NCBI GenBank assembly: GCA_021298835.1
Contig: JAJTHG010000040.1
Location: 1 to 64,000, forward strand
From: Gemmatimonadota bacterium
Lineage (GTDB): Bacteria; Gemmatimonadota; Gemmatimonadetes; Gemmatimonadales; Gemmatimonadaceae
Reading direction: 5' to 3'
Length of the DNA stretch: 64,000 nucleotides
Part shown: positions 49,468 through 57,414 of the stretch, in pieces
Position numbering within the stretch: the stretch's first letter is position 1
Layout: the number at the start of each line of letters is the position of its first letter
Made by a program: the position numbers and the translations under genes
The notes under the pieces: generated by a model
Told to the model about the DNA's origin: nothing
What the model saw: only the letters and a program-made list of their open reading frames with translations
Database searches by the model: none

Positions 49468-50646
49468 ATGCCCGCTTCTCCCGAGAGAACCATCCGAGAT
49501 CGGTCCGTGACCCGTTCGCGTCGTGCCCTCGCCATCGCGCTGCTCGCGGGCGTGCTCCCGTCCGCCGGGGGCGCGCAGGCAGGGGCGGCGGCGCGCAGCC
49601 GCGCGGCGGCGCCACCCGCGCCGTCCCCGGGCAGCGACACAAGCGCCGGCACGCTCACGCGCGTCGCCGGGCTGCTCGTCGGGCACGAGACGCTTGCGGC
49701 TCGGCCGACCGGCTGCACGGTGATCCTCGCGCCGCGCGGGGCGGTCGCCGGGGTGGACGTGCGGGGGGCCGCGCCGGGGACGCGCGAGACCGACCTGCTG
49801 CGACCCGAGAACCTCGTGCAGCAGGTGCACGCGATCGTGCTGGCCGGCGGCAGCGCGTTCGGGCTCGACGCGGCATCGGGGGTGGTGCGCTGGCTCGAGG
49901 AGCGACGGATCGGTTTCGACGTCGGCGTCGCGCGCGTGCCGATCGTCCCGGCGGCGATCCTCTTCGACCTCGGGGTGGGCGATGCGCGGATCCGGCCCGA
50001 TGCGGCGTGCGGCTACGCGGCCGCGGCGCGGGCCAGCGACGCGCCGGTGCCCGAGGGCGACGTCGGCGCGGGGGCCGGCGCCACGGTGGGGAAGCTCGCC
50101 GGCCCGGGCCGCGCGATGAAGGGCGGGCTCGGCTCGGCGGCGATCACGCTGGGCGACGGCACGGTGGTCGCCGCACTCGCGGCGGTGAACGCCTACGGCG
50201 ACGTGATCGACCCGGCGTCGGGCAGCGTCGTCGCCGGGGTGCGGACGCCGGACGGTCGCGGGCTCGCCGACGCGCGGCGCCTGCTGCGCGGCGACACCGC
50301 CGGCCGCAGGCCGTTCGGCCCGGAGCCGCGGCCGCCGGCCGACGGCGCCGGCGCCAACACGACGCTCGTGGTCGTCGCCACCAACGCGACCCTCACCAAG
50401 GTCGAGGCGACCAAGGTCGCGCAGATGGCCCATGACGGCCTCGCGCGCGCGCTGGCGCCGGTGCACACGCCGTTCGACGGTGACGTGGTCTTCGCGCTCG
50501 CGACGGGGACGAAGCCCGGACCGGCCGACGTCGGGCGGCTGGGGGCCCTCGCGGCGGACGCGGCCGCACTGGCGATCGTGCGCGGGGCGCGCGCGTCGCG
50601 CGGGCTGCCGGGGCTCCCGGCGGCCGGCCAGCTGCCGCCGCGCTGA
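49468..50646 (+). CDS. P1 family peptidase (DmpA/BapA-like aminopeptidase), exported
   Basis: A 392-residue member of the DmpA/BapA aminopeptidase superfamily, which cuts itself to expose an N-terminal nucleophile. It has a signal peptide with twin arginines (RSRRALAIALLAGVLPSAGG), VVLAGGSAFGLDA, GAGAGATVGKL and the autoprocessing site GANTTLVVVATNAT with Thr298 as likely nucleophile. Relatives hydrolyse D- or beta-amino acid peptides. An alternative start is GTG 49507, which would place the start directly in front of the signal peptide and at a better distance from the promoter. The symporter gene follows 6 bases later. Confidence 0.85.
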   Translation: MPASPERTIRDRSVTRSRRALAIALLAGVLPSAGGAQAGAAARSRAAAPPAPSPGSDTSAGTLTRVAGLLVGHETLAARPTGCTVILAPRGAVAGVDVRGAAPGTRETDLLRPENLVQQVHAIVLAGGSAFGLDAASGVVRWLEERRIGFDVGVARVPIVPAAILFDLGVGDARIRPDAACGYAAAARASDAPVPEGDVGAGAGATVGKLAGPGRAMKGGLGSAAITLGDGTVVAALAAVNAYGDVIDPASGSVVAGVRTPDGRGLADARRLLRGDTAGRRPFGPEPRPPADGAGANTTLVVVATNATLTKVEATKVAQMAHDGLARALAPVHTPFDGDVVFALATGTKPGPADVGRLGALAADAAALAIVRGARASRGLPGLPAAGQLPPR

Positions 50647-50652
50647 GCGCGG

Positions 50653-52047
50653 ATGCTCCTCGCAGCGCTGCTCGGCTACGCCGCGCTGCAGGTGGCGCTG
50701 GGCGTCTGGCTCGCGCGCGCGGTGCGCGACACGTCGGGCTTCTTCGTCGCCGGCCGCTCGCTCGGGCCGGGCCTGCTGTTCGCCACCCTGCTCGCGGCGA
50801 ACGTCGGCGCCGGCAGCACGGTCGGGGCGACGGGGCTCGGCTATGCGCACGGACTGGCGGCGTGGTGGTGGGTCGGGGCGGCGGCGATCGGCTCGGCGGT
50901 GCAGGCGTGGTGGGTGGGGCCCGCGCTGCGCGCCCAGTCGGCGGCGCACGATCTGACCACCATGGGCGACTGGCTCGCCTGGCGATACGACGCGCGGGTG
51001 CGTACGGCGGTGGCGCTGCTGCTGTGGGTGGGGTCGCTCGCGATCCTCGCCGGCCAGCTGATCGCCATGGCGTGGGTGCTCGAGGCGATTACGGGGCTGC
51101 CGAAGGCCTGGGGGGCGACGCTGGGCGGCGGCGTGGTCATGGCGTACTTCGCGTCGGGCGGGCTGCGCGGCGCCGTCGGGGTGAACGTCGTGCAGGTGAC
51201 GGTGAAGGTGGTCGGGTTCGGCGTCGCGCTGCCGCTCGTGCTGGCCGCGGCGGGCGGGCTCGCGGGACTGCGGGACGGCGCGACGGCGGCGGGGTTGTGG
51301 GACGCGTGGCGGCACGAGACCGTGGGGTGGCCACTGGTGTTCGTGCTGGCCCCGGCGTTCGTCGTGTCGCCAGGGCTGGTGCAGAAGGTGTTCGGGGCGC
51401 GCGACGATGCGGCCGCCCGCACCGGGGTGGGGCTCAACGCGCTGGCGCTGCTGCTGTTCGCGCCCATGCCCGCGCTCTTCGGCCTGGCGGCGCGGACGCT
51501 GCATCCCGGGCTGGGCAACGCCGAGCTGGCGTTGCCGACGCTGCTGGCGCAGGACCTGCCGACCGCGGTGGGGGCGCTCGGCCTGGCGGCGCTGTTCAGC
51601 GCGGAGCTCAGCGCGGCCGACGCGGTGCTGTTCATGCTGAGCACGTCGCTGGCGCGCGACCTGTGGCAGCGCATGCTGCGGCCGCAGGCGACCGACGCGC
51701 AGGTGCTGCGGGCGGTGCGGGTCGTGGCGGTCGGGGCGGCCATGGCGGGGGTGCTGATCGCGATCGCGGCCCCGAGCGTGGTGGGGGCGCTGTCGGTGTT
51801 CTACTCGCTGATGAGCGCGGGGTTGTTCGTCCCGGTGCTCGGCGGGTTGGCCTGGCGGCGGGCCGGGGCGGCGGCAGGACTCGCGGCGGTGGTGGCCGGG
51901 GCCGGCGGGATGCTGGTGACCAGGTACGGGGTGGCGCCCGAGGCGCTGCCCTCGTGGTGTCCGCCGAGTCTGGTGGGGATTCTCGTGTCCGGACTGGCCT
52001 ATGTCCTGGTAGGACTTGCAGGTACAAGAAACGAGGGCTCACGCTAG
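50653..52047 (+). CDS. sodium:solute symporter family protein
   Basis: A 464-residue integral membrane protein with about 13 hydrophobic segments, of the SSS (solute:sodium symporter) family. The N terminus contains FVAGRSLGPGLLFATLLAANVG, the typical start of TM1-2 with GRSLG; the segment GSTVGATGLGYAHG and LAQDLPTAVGALGLAALFSAE also match the fold. It follows the P1 peptidase gene 6 bases later, so the pair may release and import a peptide-derived substrate. Substrate unknown. Confidence 0.88.
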   Translation: MLLAALLGYAALQVALGVWLARAVRDTSGFFVAGRSLGPGLLFATLLAANVGAGSTVGATGLGYAHGLAAWWWVGAAAIGSAVQAWWVGPALRAQSAAHDLTTMGDWLAWRYDARVRTAVALLLWVGSLAILAGQLIAMAWVLEAITGLPKAWGATLGGGVVMAYFASGGLRGAVGVNVVQVTVKVVGFGVALPLVLAAAGGLAGLRDGATAAGLWDAWRHETVGWPLVFVLAPAFVVSPGLVQKVFGARDDAAARTGVGLNALALLLFAPMPALFGLAARTLHPGLGNAELALPTLLAQDLPTAVGALGLAALFSAELSAADAVLFMLSTSLARDLWQRMLRPQATDAQVLRAVRVVAVGAAMAGVLIAIAAPSVVGALSVFYSLMSAGLFVPVLGGLAWRRAGAAAGLAAVVAGAGGMLVTRYGVAPEALPSWCPPSLVGILVSGLAYVLVGLAGTRNEGSR

Positions 52048-52092
52048 AACAGGGGGACGGGCAGGAATTCCCAAGTCGTTGTACCCCATACA

Positions 52093-52129
52093 CAAGGCAT
52101 GGCCTTGACTTTCGGACTGCATGGTCCGA
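52093..52129. promoter_or_regulatory. probable TetR operators overlapping its own promoter
   Basis: Two dyads lie in front of the TetR gene: CAAGGC-ATG-GCCTTG (52093-52107) and TCGGAC-TGCATG-GTCCGA (52112-52129). The second lies between a TTGACT (52105-52110) and a TATGGT (52131-52136) box, a site where a bound repressor would block polymerase, as in autoregulated TetR genes. Confidence 0.5.
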
Positions 52130-52139
52130 CTATGGTGGC

Positions 52140-52733
52140 GTGAACAATCGCCGCGCCCAAATCGTCGACGCCGCCACGGTGCTGATCTCCGAGCGTGGGT
52201 ACCAGTCCACGTCGGTGGACGACGTGATCCGGCATTCGGGGTTGAGTGGCAAGAGCCACTTCTACCACTACTTCAAGTCGAAGGAGGAGCTCGGGTACGA
52301 GGTGCTCAACCGGTCGTTCGAGCGCTTCACCGAGCGTGGCCTCGCGATCCTCCGCGAGCCGATGATCGACCCGCTTGATCGGCTCGGGCTCTTCATCGAC
52401 TCGCTCGTGACGAGCATGGCGGCGCGCAACTGCAAGGGCGGGTCGCCGTTCGGCAACCTGGCCGCCGAGATGGCGGATGCGCACGAGGGGTTCCGCGCGA
52501 AGATCGACCTCGTCTTCGAGCGTTGGGCCAGCCAGATCCAGTCGCTGCTGTGGGAAGCGCGCCCGCGGCTCGTGGACGGCGTGGACGCGGCGCGCATGTC
52601 GCGCTTCATCATCGCCACCCTCGAGGGGGCGACGCTGATGTCGCGTGTGAAGAAGGACATCGCGCTCATGGAAGGCATCGCCGCCGATCTCAAGCGGTTC
52701 GTGTTCTTCCACGTGCGCGAGGGGGCGCAGTGA
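52140..52733 (+). CDS. TetR family transcriptional regulator
   Basis: A 197-residue regulator. The N-terminal helix-turn-helix is VDAATVLISERGYQSTSVDDV followed by GLSGKSHFYHYFKSKEEL, the TetR signature (residues about 9-53). The C-terminal half is helical and binds an unknown ligand; the segment CKGGSPFGNLAAEM resembles the AcrR/TetR_C_6 group with a conserved Cys. The start is GTG 52140, directly after the promoter with the two dyads. The neighbouring symporter upstream may be its target. Confidence 0.88.
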   Translation: MNNRRAQIVDAATVLISERGYQSTSVDDVIRHSGLSGKSHFYHYFKSKEELGYEVLNRSFERFTERGLAILREPMIDPLDRLGLFIDSLVTSMAARNCKGGSPFGNLAAEMADAHEGFRAKIDLVFERWASQIQSLLWEARPRLVDGVDAARMSRFIIATLEGATLMSRVKKDIALMEGIAADLKRFVFFHVREGAQ

Positions 52734-52840
52734 GCCGCCGCGCCATGGCCGTATCGGCGAGCGGGCATGACCGTGCGGGCGCAGGGGCCCGGGCGGCACA
52801 GCCGAACCCGGAATCGCCGGCGCGCCCGGCGGGGGACCCG

Positions 52841-53467
52841 ATGACGACCATGATCCGACCGGTGCAGGAGCCGTCGGCCGGCACGATGCCGCCCGCCGTC
52901 CCGGCGAGCGGCGCCGAGCGGCGCGCGCAGTTCGAGCGCGAGGCGCTCGTGCACCTCGACGCGCTGTACTCGTTCGCGCTCAAGCTGACCCGCGCGCGCG
53001 ACGACGCCGAGGACCTCGTCTCGGACACGATCCTGCGTGCGTTCGAGCGCTGGGAGCAGTACCGGCTCGGGACGAACATCCGCGCGTGGCTGTTCACGAT
53101 CCTCTACCACGTCTTCGTCTCGCGGAAGCGCCGCATCGACGCGCGCGAGGTGCAGCCGATCGAGCAGGAGGACGGCTGGAGCGGCTACGAGGCGGTCGGG
53201 GAGGTCGACCCGGAAGGGCGCTACTACGACTCGTTCCTCGACGAGTCGATCACCACCGCGATCGCCAAGCTGCCCGACGAGTATCGCGCGGCGGTCGTGC
53301 TGAGCGACCTGCACCAGCTGCGCTACGCCGAGATCGCGCACATCCTCGGCGTGCCGGAGGGGACGGTGAAGTCGCGCCTCTTCCGCGGGCGTCGCATCCT
53401 GCAGAAGAAGCTCGCCGGGTACGCGCAGGAGATGGGCTACATCAAGGCGCTCCCGGTCGCGTCCTGA
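52841..53467 (+). CDS. ECF-type RNA polymerase sigma factor
   Basis: A 208-residue sigma-70 family factor of the extracytoplasmic-function type. Region 2 lies at about 40-100 (LYSFALKLTRARDDAEDLV, AFERW, RAWLFTIL) and region 4 at about 140-190 (LPDEYRAAVVLSD, YAEIAHILGVPEGTVKSRL). The ATG at 52841 is chosen because a purine-rich GGGGGA sits just before it; an ATG at 52745 would add 32 residues rich in Ala and Pro. No anti-sigma factor gene is next to it. Confidence 0.88.
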   Translation: MTTMIRPVQEPSAGTMPPAVPASGAERRAQFEREALVHLDALYSFALKLTRARDDAEDLVSDTILRAFERWEQYRLGTNIRAWLFTILYHVFVSRKRRIDAREVQPIEQEDGWSGYEAVGEVDPEGRYYDSFLDESITTAIAKLPDEYRAAVVLSDLHQLRYAEIAHILGVPEGTVKSRLFRGRRILQKKLAGYAQEMGYIKALPVAS

Positions 53468-53469
53468 CG

Positions 53470-54087
53470 TCAGGCGCGGCGGAACCGCCGCTGTTTCTCG
53501 CGGTTGCCGCAGCCGCGCATGGCGCACCAGCGCCGTGCGCGGTTCTTCGTCTCGTCGAGGAAGACCCGCTCGCAGCCGGGAGCGGCGCACCGACGGATGC
53601 GGGCGAGGTCGCCGGCCACGAGCGCATCCGCGGCGGATTCCGCCACCGGCAGCAACAGGGCGGCGAACGCCTCGCCGCCGGGCACGAAGCTGCGGAACAC
53701 GCGCCCGTCGCCCGCCACCTCGAGGCGACGCGTCCCCGCCGACCGCGCGAGCACGCGGTTGACCTCGGTCAGCGCGGCCTCGCGCACCCGGGCCGGCCGC
53801 TCGCCGGCGGCCTCGCCACGCTCGGCCAGCGCCCGGAGCGCGGCCCGCATGCGCCGGGCGTCGACGAGCGCCGCCGTCGCCCCCGTCGGCTGCAGGTCGG
53901 CGCGCTGCGCGAGCACCGGGGCGCGACCGGCCTCGAGCACGCCGGCCGCGACGAGCCACGCCAGCCAGCGCCCGAAGTCCACGAGCACGTCGCTGCGCAC
54001 GCCGTGCGTCGCCGCGTCGGTGTTCACGAAGTCAAGCCAGAGGCGGCGGCCGACGAAGGCGAAGGAGGGATCGGGATGCTCGCCCAT
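53470..54087 (-). CDS. CGNR zinc-finger / ABATE-domain protein
   Basis: A 205-residue protein with an N-terminal ABATE-type region (LWLDFVNTDAATHGVRSD) and a C-terminal CGNR zinc finger (CAAPGCERVFLDET, then WCAMRGCGNREKQRRF). The finger is thought to bind DNA; the family is linked to stress or antibiotic response genes. It is convergent with the sigma factor gene. Its start overlaps a divergent promoter shared with the DUF84 gene. Confidence 0.88.
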   Translation of the reverse strand: MGEHPDPSFAFVGRRLWLDFVNTDAATHGVRSDVLVDFGRWLAWLVAAGVLEAGRAPVLAQRADLQPTGATAALVDARRMRAALRALAERGEAAGERPARVREAALTEVNRVLARSAGTRRLEVAGDGRVFRSFVPGGEAFAALLLPVAESAADALVAGDLARIRRCAAPGCERVFLDETKNRARRWCAMRGCGNREKQRRFRRA

Positions 54088-54092
54088 CCGGC

Positions 54093-54109
54093 AAGCTACG
54101 CGCTAGCTT
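54093..54109. promoter_or_regulatory. back-to-back divergent TAGCTT elements
   Basis: A minus-strand TAGCTT (54093-54098) lies 5 bases before the CGNR ATG and a plus-strand TAGCTT (54104-54109) lies 12 bases before the DUF84 ATG. The two boxes are 5 bases apart, so the two promoters face away from each other and must compete. Confidence 0.55.
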
Positions 54110-54121
54110 GGCGGCGTCGAC

Positions 54122-54673
54122 ATGCCCACCGCCCTCGCCACGGTCGCCTCGGTCGTCGTCGGGTCCTCCAACCCGGTGAAGGTCGCGGCCGTCCGTGCGG
54201 TGATCCACCGCGTGGCCCCGCACGCTGCGGTGACGGGGGTGGGTGTCCCGAGTGGCGTTCCGGACCAGCCCTGGGGCGACGCCGAGACGATCCGCGGTGC
54301 CGAGACGCGCGCCCGGGGCGCCCTCGTCGTCGCCGGCGCCGATCTCGCGCTGGGGCTCGAGGGCGGCTGCATTGCGATGCCGGACGGCGCGGTGCGCACC
54401 TGCGCCTGGGCCGTGGCGGTGGACGCCACAGGGCGGCACGGCACCGGCGGCTCCCTCTCGATGCCCCTGCCACCGGTGATCGCCGCCCGCCTGCTGGGGG
54501 GCGAGGAACTCGGGCCGGCCATGGACGCCGTGGCCGGACTCATCAACGTGAAGCACGGGGCGGGCGCGGTCGGCATCCTCACCGCAGGGCTGGTGGACCG
54601 GCAGGCGGCCTACGAGGTGCTGGTCACCTACGCGCTGAGCCCGTGGCTGGCGCCGGAGTTCTGGGGGGCGTGA
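54122..54673 (+). CDS. DUF84 family NTPase (inosine/xanthosine triphosphatase-like, YjjX-type)
   Basis: A 183-residue protein that should remove non-canonical purine NTPs such as ITP and XTP. It has VVVGSSNPVKVAAVRAVI at the start (substrate binding), GVPDQPWG and ALGLEGGCI in the middle, the usual marks of this ITPase-fold family. The ATG follows a TAGCTT promoter element. It is cytosolic. Confidence 0.85.
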   Translation: MPTALATVASVVVGSSNPVKVAAVRAVIHRVAPHAAVTGVGVPSGVPDQPWGDAETIRGAETRARGALVVAGADLALGLEGGCIAMPDGAVRTCAWAVAVDATGRHGTGGSLSMPLPPVIAARLLGGEELGPAMDAVAGLINVKHGAGAVGILTAGLVDRQAAYEVLVTYALSPWLAPEFWGA

Positions 54674-54709
54674 TCACGCGGCCGGGCGCGACGTCCCGTC
54701 CGTCGCGCC

Positions 54710-55639
54710 CTACTGCGGCCGGTACAGCAGCACCGGCTTGCTGCATTTGCGCACGACCTCCTCGGCCACGGAGCCCAGCAGCGCCCGCGACATCCCGCGC
54801 CGCGCGTGGGTCGCCATCGCGACCACGTCGGTCCGCGCGACGGCCTCGGTGACGGCACTGGCGACCGTCGCGCCGCGCTCGACGCGGGTGGTGACGGCGT
54901 GGCCCATCGCGCGGAGCTCGGTCGCCTTCGCCGCGAGGTACGCGTCCGCGAGCGCGGCATCGCGCTCGAGCTGGTCGGGGTCCACCATCGCCAGCGGCAT
55001 CGGGCCCGGCGCCATGGGGATCGGCGTCGGGACGACGGCGCGGACGAGCTCGAGCGACGCATTCGCGGGCAAGGCGAGTCGGCGCGCCGGGTCCAGCACC
55101 TGCTCGGCGAGCGCCGACCCGTCGAGCAGCACGGTGATGCGCCGGATGAAGATCGGCGGCTCGGGGGGCGTCCCGTGCGGCCGGAGCACCAGCACCGGCA
55201 CGTTGGTCTCGGCGACGACCGCGGTGGTGACGCTGCCGAAGACGGCGCGGGAGACGCCGGCGCGCCCGTGCGTCGTCATGACGACGAGGTCGGCGCCGAT
55301 GTCGGCCGCATGCTGCCGCAGCATCTCGTGCGTGGCCCCGTCGTCGAGCAGCGCCCAGTGCACGGCGAGTCGGGTGCGCTCCTTGACGCTCGAGGCGATG
55401 GCCTGCAGGCCGTCGGCCTGAGCCAGCCGCGTGTCGGCATCCGCGTCGTAGTCGAGCAGGGGCTCGGTCCCGATGATCGGGCCACCGGCGATGACGACCG
55501 GTTCGTGGACGCGGGCGAGGTACAGCGCGCCGTCGGCCGGCGCCACGGCGGCGGCGGCCCACGGGATCGCGTGTCCGCTGGCCGGCGACCCGTCGAGGGG
55601 GACGAGAGCGGTACGATACGGGCGGAGGGCGGACGTCAT
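54710..55639 (-). CDS. tandem-domain universal stress protein
   Basis: A 309-residue protein with two Usp domains. The first (about 8-150) has the start YRTALVPLDGS and the nucleotide loop THGRAGVSRAVFGSV, the second (about 168-308) FIRRITVLLDGSALAE and THARRGMSRALLGSV. Both loops keep the G-x9-G-S core of ATP-binding Usps, with one changed glycine in the second. It is expected to respond to energy or oxidative stress. Confidence 0.9.
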   Translation of the reverse strand: MTSALRPYRTALVPLDGSPASGHAIPWAAAAVAPADGALYLARVHEPVVIAGGPIIGTEPLLDYDADADTRLAQADGLQAIASSVKERTRLAVHWALLDDGATHEMLRQHAADIGADLVVMTTHGRAGVSRAVFGSVTTAVVAETNVPVLVLRPHGTPPEPPIFIRRITVLLDGSALAEQVLDPARRLALPANASLELVRAVVPTPIPMAPGPMPLAMVDPDQLERDAALADAYLAAKATELRAMGHAVTTRVERGATVASAVTEAVARTDVVAMATHARRGMSRALLGSVAEEVVRKCSKPVLLYRPQ

Positions 55640-55807
55640 GGTCGGGAAGGGCGAAGGATGTGGCGGGCGATTCCGCCTGCATGAGCGTCGCACGCGGCGC
55701 GCGTGGCGCCAGTCGGGCGAGTTCCCATTGCGCCGGGGCAGCTCCCCGACGGCCGGTGCCCGCGGGCGGCCGTGGCGCATCGCCCGGCGACCGGCGAAGT
55801 TGCGGCC

Positions 55808-56305
55808 GTGAGCGCGCCGACGCCGTCGCCCGACTCTCTCCCTGATTTCGAGGACCTGTGGCGCACCTACCACGGGGCCCCGGACCGACTCGCGAGCGCG
55901 GTCCGGGGCCTTTCCGACGAGCAGGCGGACCGGGCGGAGACCGTCGGCGCCACGACGGTCCGTCTGATGATCGCGCGACTGGTGGACGACGAACTCGTTT
56001 CGGCGGCGACGATGCGCCGCCTGCTGGCGGAGCCGGGGGTGGACCTCCCGGACCACGACGCCGAGGCGTGGCTCGAGGCGTCGGCCCCGACGCTGCGGCT
56101 CGACGTCGCCGTGCAGGCCTTCACGGGGCTGCGTCGGCTGACGGCCGCCCTGCTGCGGGCGCTGCCCGAGGCGGCCTGGATGCACAACGCCGTGCATCCT
56201 CGTGGCGGCCGGGTGACGCTCGCGCAGCATTTCCTTTCCCATACCCTGCAGACGGAGGCGGCGATCGCCGGGATCCTCGCCGGCCGACGCGCGCGCAACT
56301 GGTGA
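55808..56305 (+). CDS. DinB-like four-helix-bundle protein
   Basis: A 165-residue helical protein from GTG 55808. It has an initial VSAPTPSPDSLPDFEDLWRTY, LARLVDDELVSAATMRRLL and TLAQHFLSHTLQTEA, in which two histidines could bind a metal as in the DinB/YfiT superfamily. It is followed 4 bases later by the thioesterase gene. The upstream 168-base gap to the divergent Usp gene shows no other gene. Function unknown. Confidence 0.65.
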   Translation: MSAPTPSPDSLPDFEDLWRTYHGAPDRLASAVRGLSDEQADRAETVGATTVRLMIARLVDDELVSAATMRRLLAEPGVDLPDHDAEAWLEASAPTLRLDVAVQAFTGLRRLTAALLRALPEAAWMHNAVHPRGGRVTLAQHFLSHTLQTEAAIAGILAGRRARNW

Positions 56306-56309
56306 CCTC

Positions 56310-56804
56310 ATGAGCGTGCACGACGAGACGCCCGCGCCGTTCCTGCAGCACGAATGGGTGCGGTGGCGCGACGTGGATCCGGTGGGCATCATGCGATACG
56401 ACGCCTACCTGCGGCTCCTGGAGCTCGGCGAGGAGGAACTGGTGCGGGCGTCGCGCCTCCCGCTGTGGGAGGGCGCGGGCGCGGAGATCTGGCTGCCGCG
56501 CAAGGTGGTTCACCTCGAATACCACGCGCCGTGCCGCCTCGGCGACCGGCTCGCGCTCGCGAGCTACATCGGGCGGCTCGGGACGAGCTCGCTGACGCTG
56601 CACCTCGACGTCCTCACGGCGGACGGCGCGCGGGTGCTGGCCGAGGCGCACATGGTGGTGGTCGCCGCGAGCCGCGACGGCCGACTCGCCAAGGTGCCGC
56701 TGCCGGAGGCCATTCGCGTCGCCGCGGCGCCCTGGACGCTGCCGCCGGCGGAAGCCCGCGCCCGCGCCGCCGAGCGCCTCGCGGGGGACGCCCCGGCGGC
56801 CTGA
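56310..56804 (+). CDS. acyl-CoA thioesterase, 4HBT hotdog fold
   Basis: A 164-residue protein of the 4-hydroxybenzoyl-CoA thioesterase superfamily. The motif VRWRDVDPVGIMRYDAYLRL carries the catalytic Asp and the usual YxxY-like turn, followed by LELGEEE on the long helix. Similar proteins hydrolyse acyl-CoA or acyl-ACP thioesters. It overlaps no gene but is likely co-transcribed with the DinB-like gene. Confidence 0.85.
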   Translation: MSVHDETPAPFLQHEWVRWRDVDPVGIMRYDAYLRLLELGEEELVRASRLPLWEGAGAEIWLPRKVVHLEYHAPCRLGDRLALASYIGRLGTSSLTLHLDVLTADGARVLAEAHMVVVAASRDGRLAKVPLPEAIRVAAAPWTLPPAEARARAAERLAGDAPAA

Positions 56805-56813
56805 CGCGGCGCG

Positions 56814-57302
56814 TCAGCGCCTGAGCGCAGCGGTGAGGGCGGCGACGAGCTGATCGCCCCCGAACGGCTTGGCGAGCACCGCGGAGGCGCCGAGCGCCAT
56901 CACGCGCTCGGGCGTCGCGGTCGCCGAGTAGCCGGACATCACGACGACGGGCACACCGATCCCGGCCTCTCGCAAGGCACGCAGGAGTTGCTCCCCGGTG
57001 CGATGCGGCATCGTCTGATCGGTGAGGACGACGTGCCACCGCTTCGGGTCGGCGATCAGGAGATGGAGCGCCGCCTCGCCATCGGGAGCGGATTCGACCA
57101 CACACCCGACGCGCTGGAGCCGCTTGGAGACGACCCGCACCACGTCGGGGTCGTCATCCACGACCAGGACGCGGCAATTCCTCAGCGCATTCGAAGGACC
57201 GGGGCCTGTGGCTGCCGCCTGGTCGGGAGGGGAGGATTCGGGGGGGTCGGCCACGAAGCATGCGAAAAGTTGCCGAAATTTGTGCGCCGCATCACACTGC
57301 AC
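56814..57302 (-). CDS. single-domain response regulator (CheY-like)
   Basis: A 162-residue protein whose residues about 42-160 form a receiver domain: VLVVDDDPD (Asp49-51), the phosphoacceptor in VVLTDQTMP (Asp95), VVMSGYS and AKPFGG with the conserved lysine. No output domain is fused. The 40 residues before the receiver are unconserved and a GTG at 57254 is a possible start. It may serve one of the hybrid kinases of this genome. Confidence 0.85.
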   Translation of the reverse strand: MQCDAAHKFRQLFACFVADPPESSPPDQAAATGPGPSNALRNCRVLVVDDDPDVVRVVSKRLQRVGCVVESAPDGEAALHLLIADPKRWHVVLTDQTMPHRTGEQLLRALREAGIGVPVVVMSGYSATATPERVMALGASAVLAKPFGGDQLVAALTAALRR

Positions 57303-57414
57303 CAGCAGGAAGTGACGAAACGGCGGAGAAGGCCGTCACCACCCGGGCACTCCTGTCGCACAACGGATCACTGAGCATCACGAAACGGGCGAAGCCATCA
57401 GCCATGTGACGTGC

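Noticed and set aside
46150-51504. Long open frame on the minus strand opposite the DEAH helicase and P1 peptidase genes
   Set aside because: The plus-strand frames have full domain sets and start signals; the antisense has only repetitive Arg/His content.
57303-57414. Possible small gene between the response regulator and sthA
   Set aside because: No start with a reasonable frame or conserved content; it seems to be an ordinary gap.
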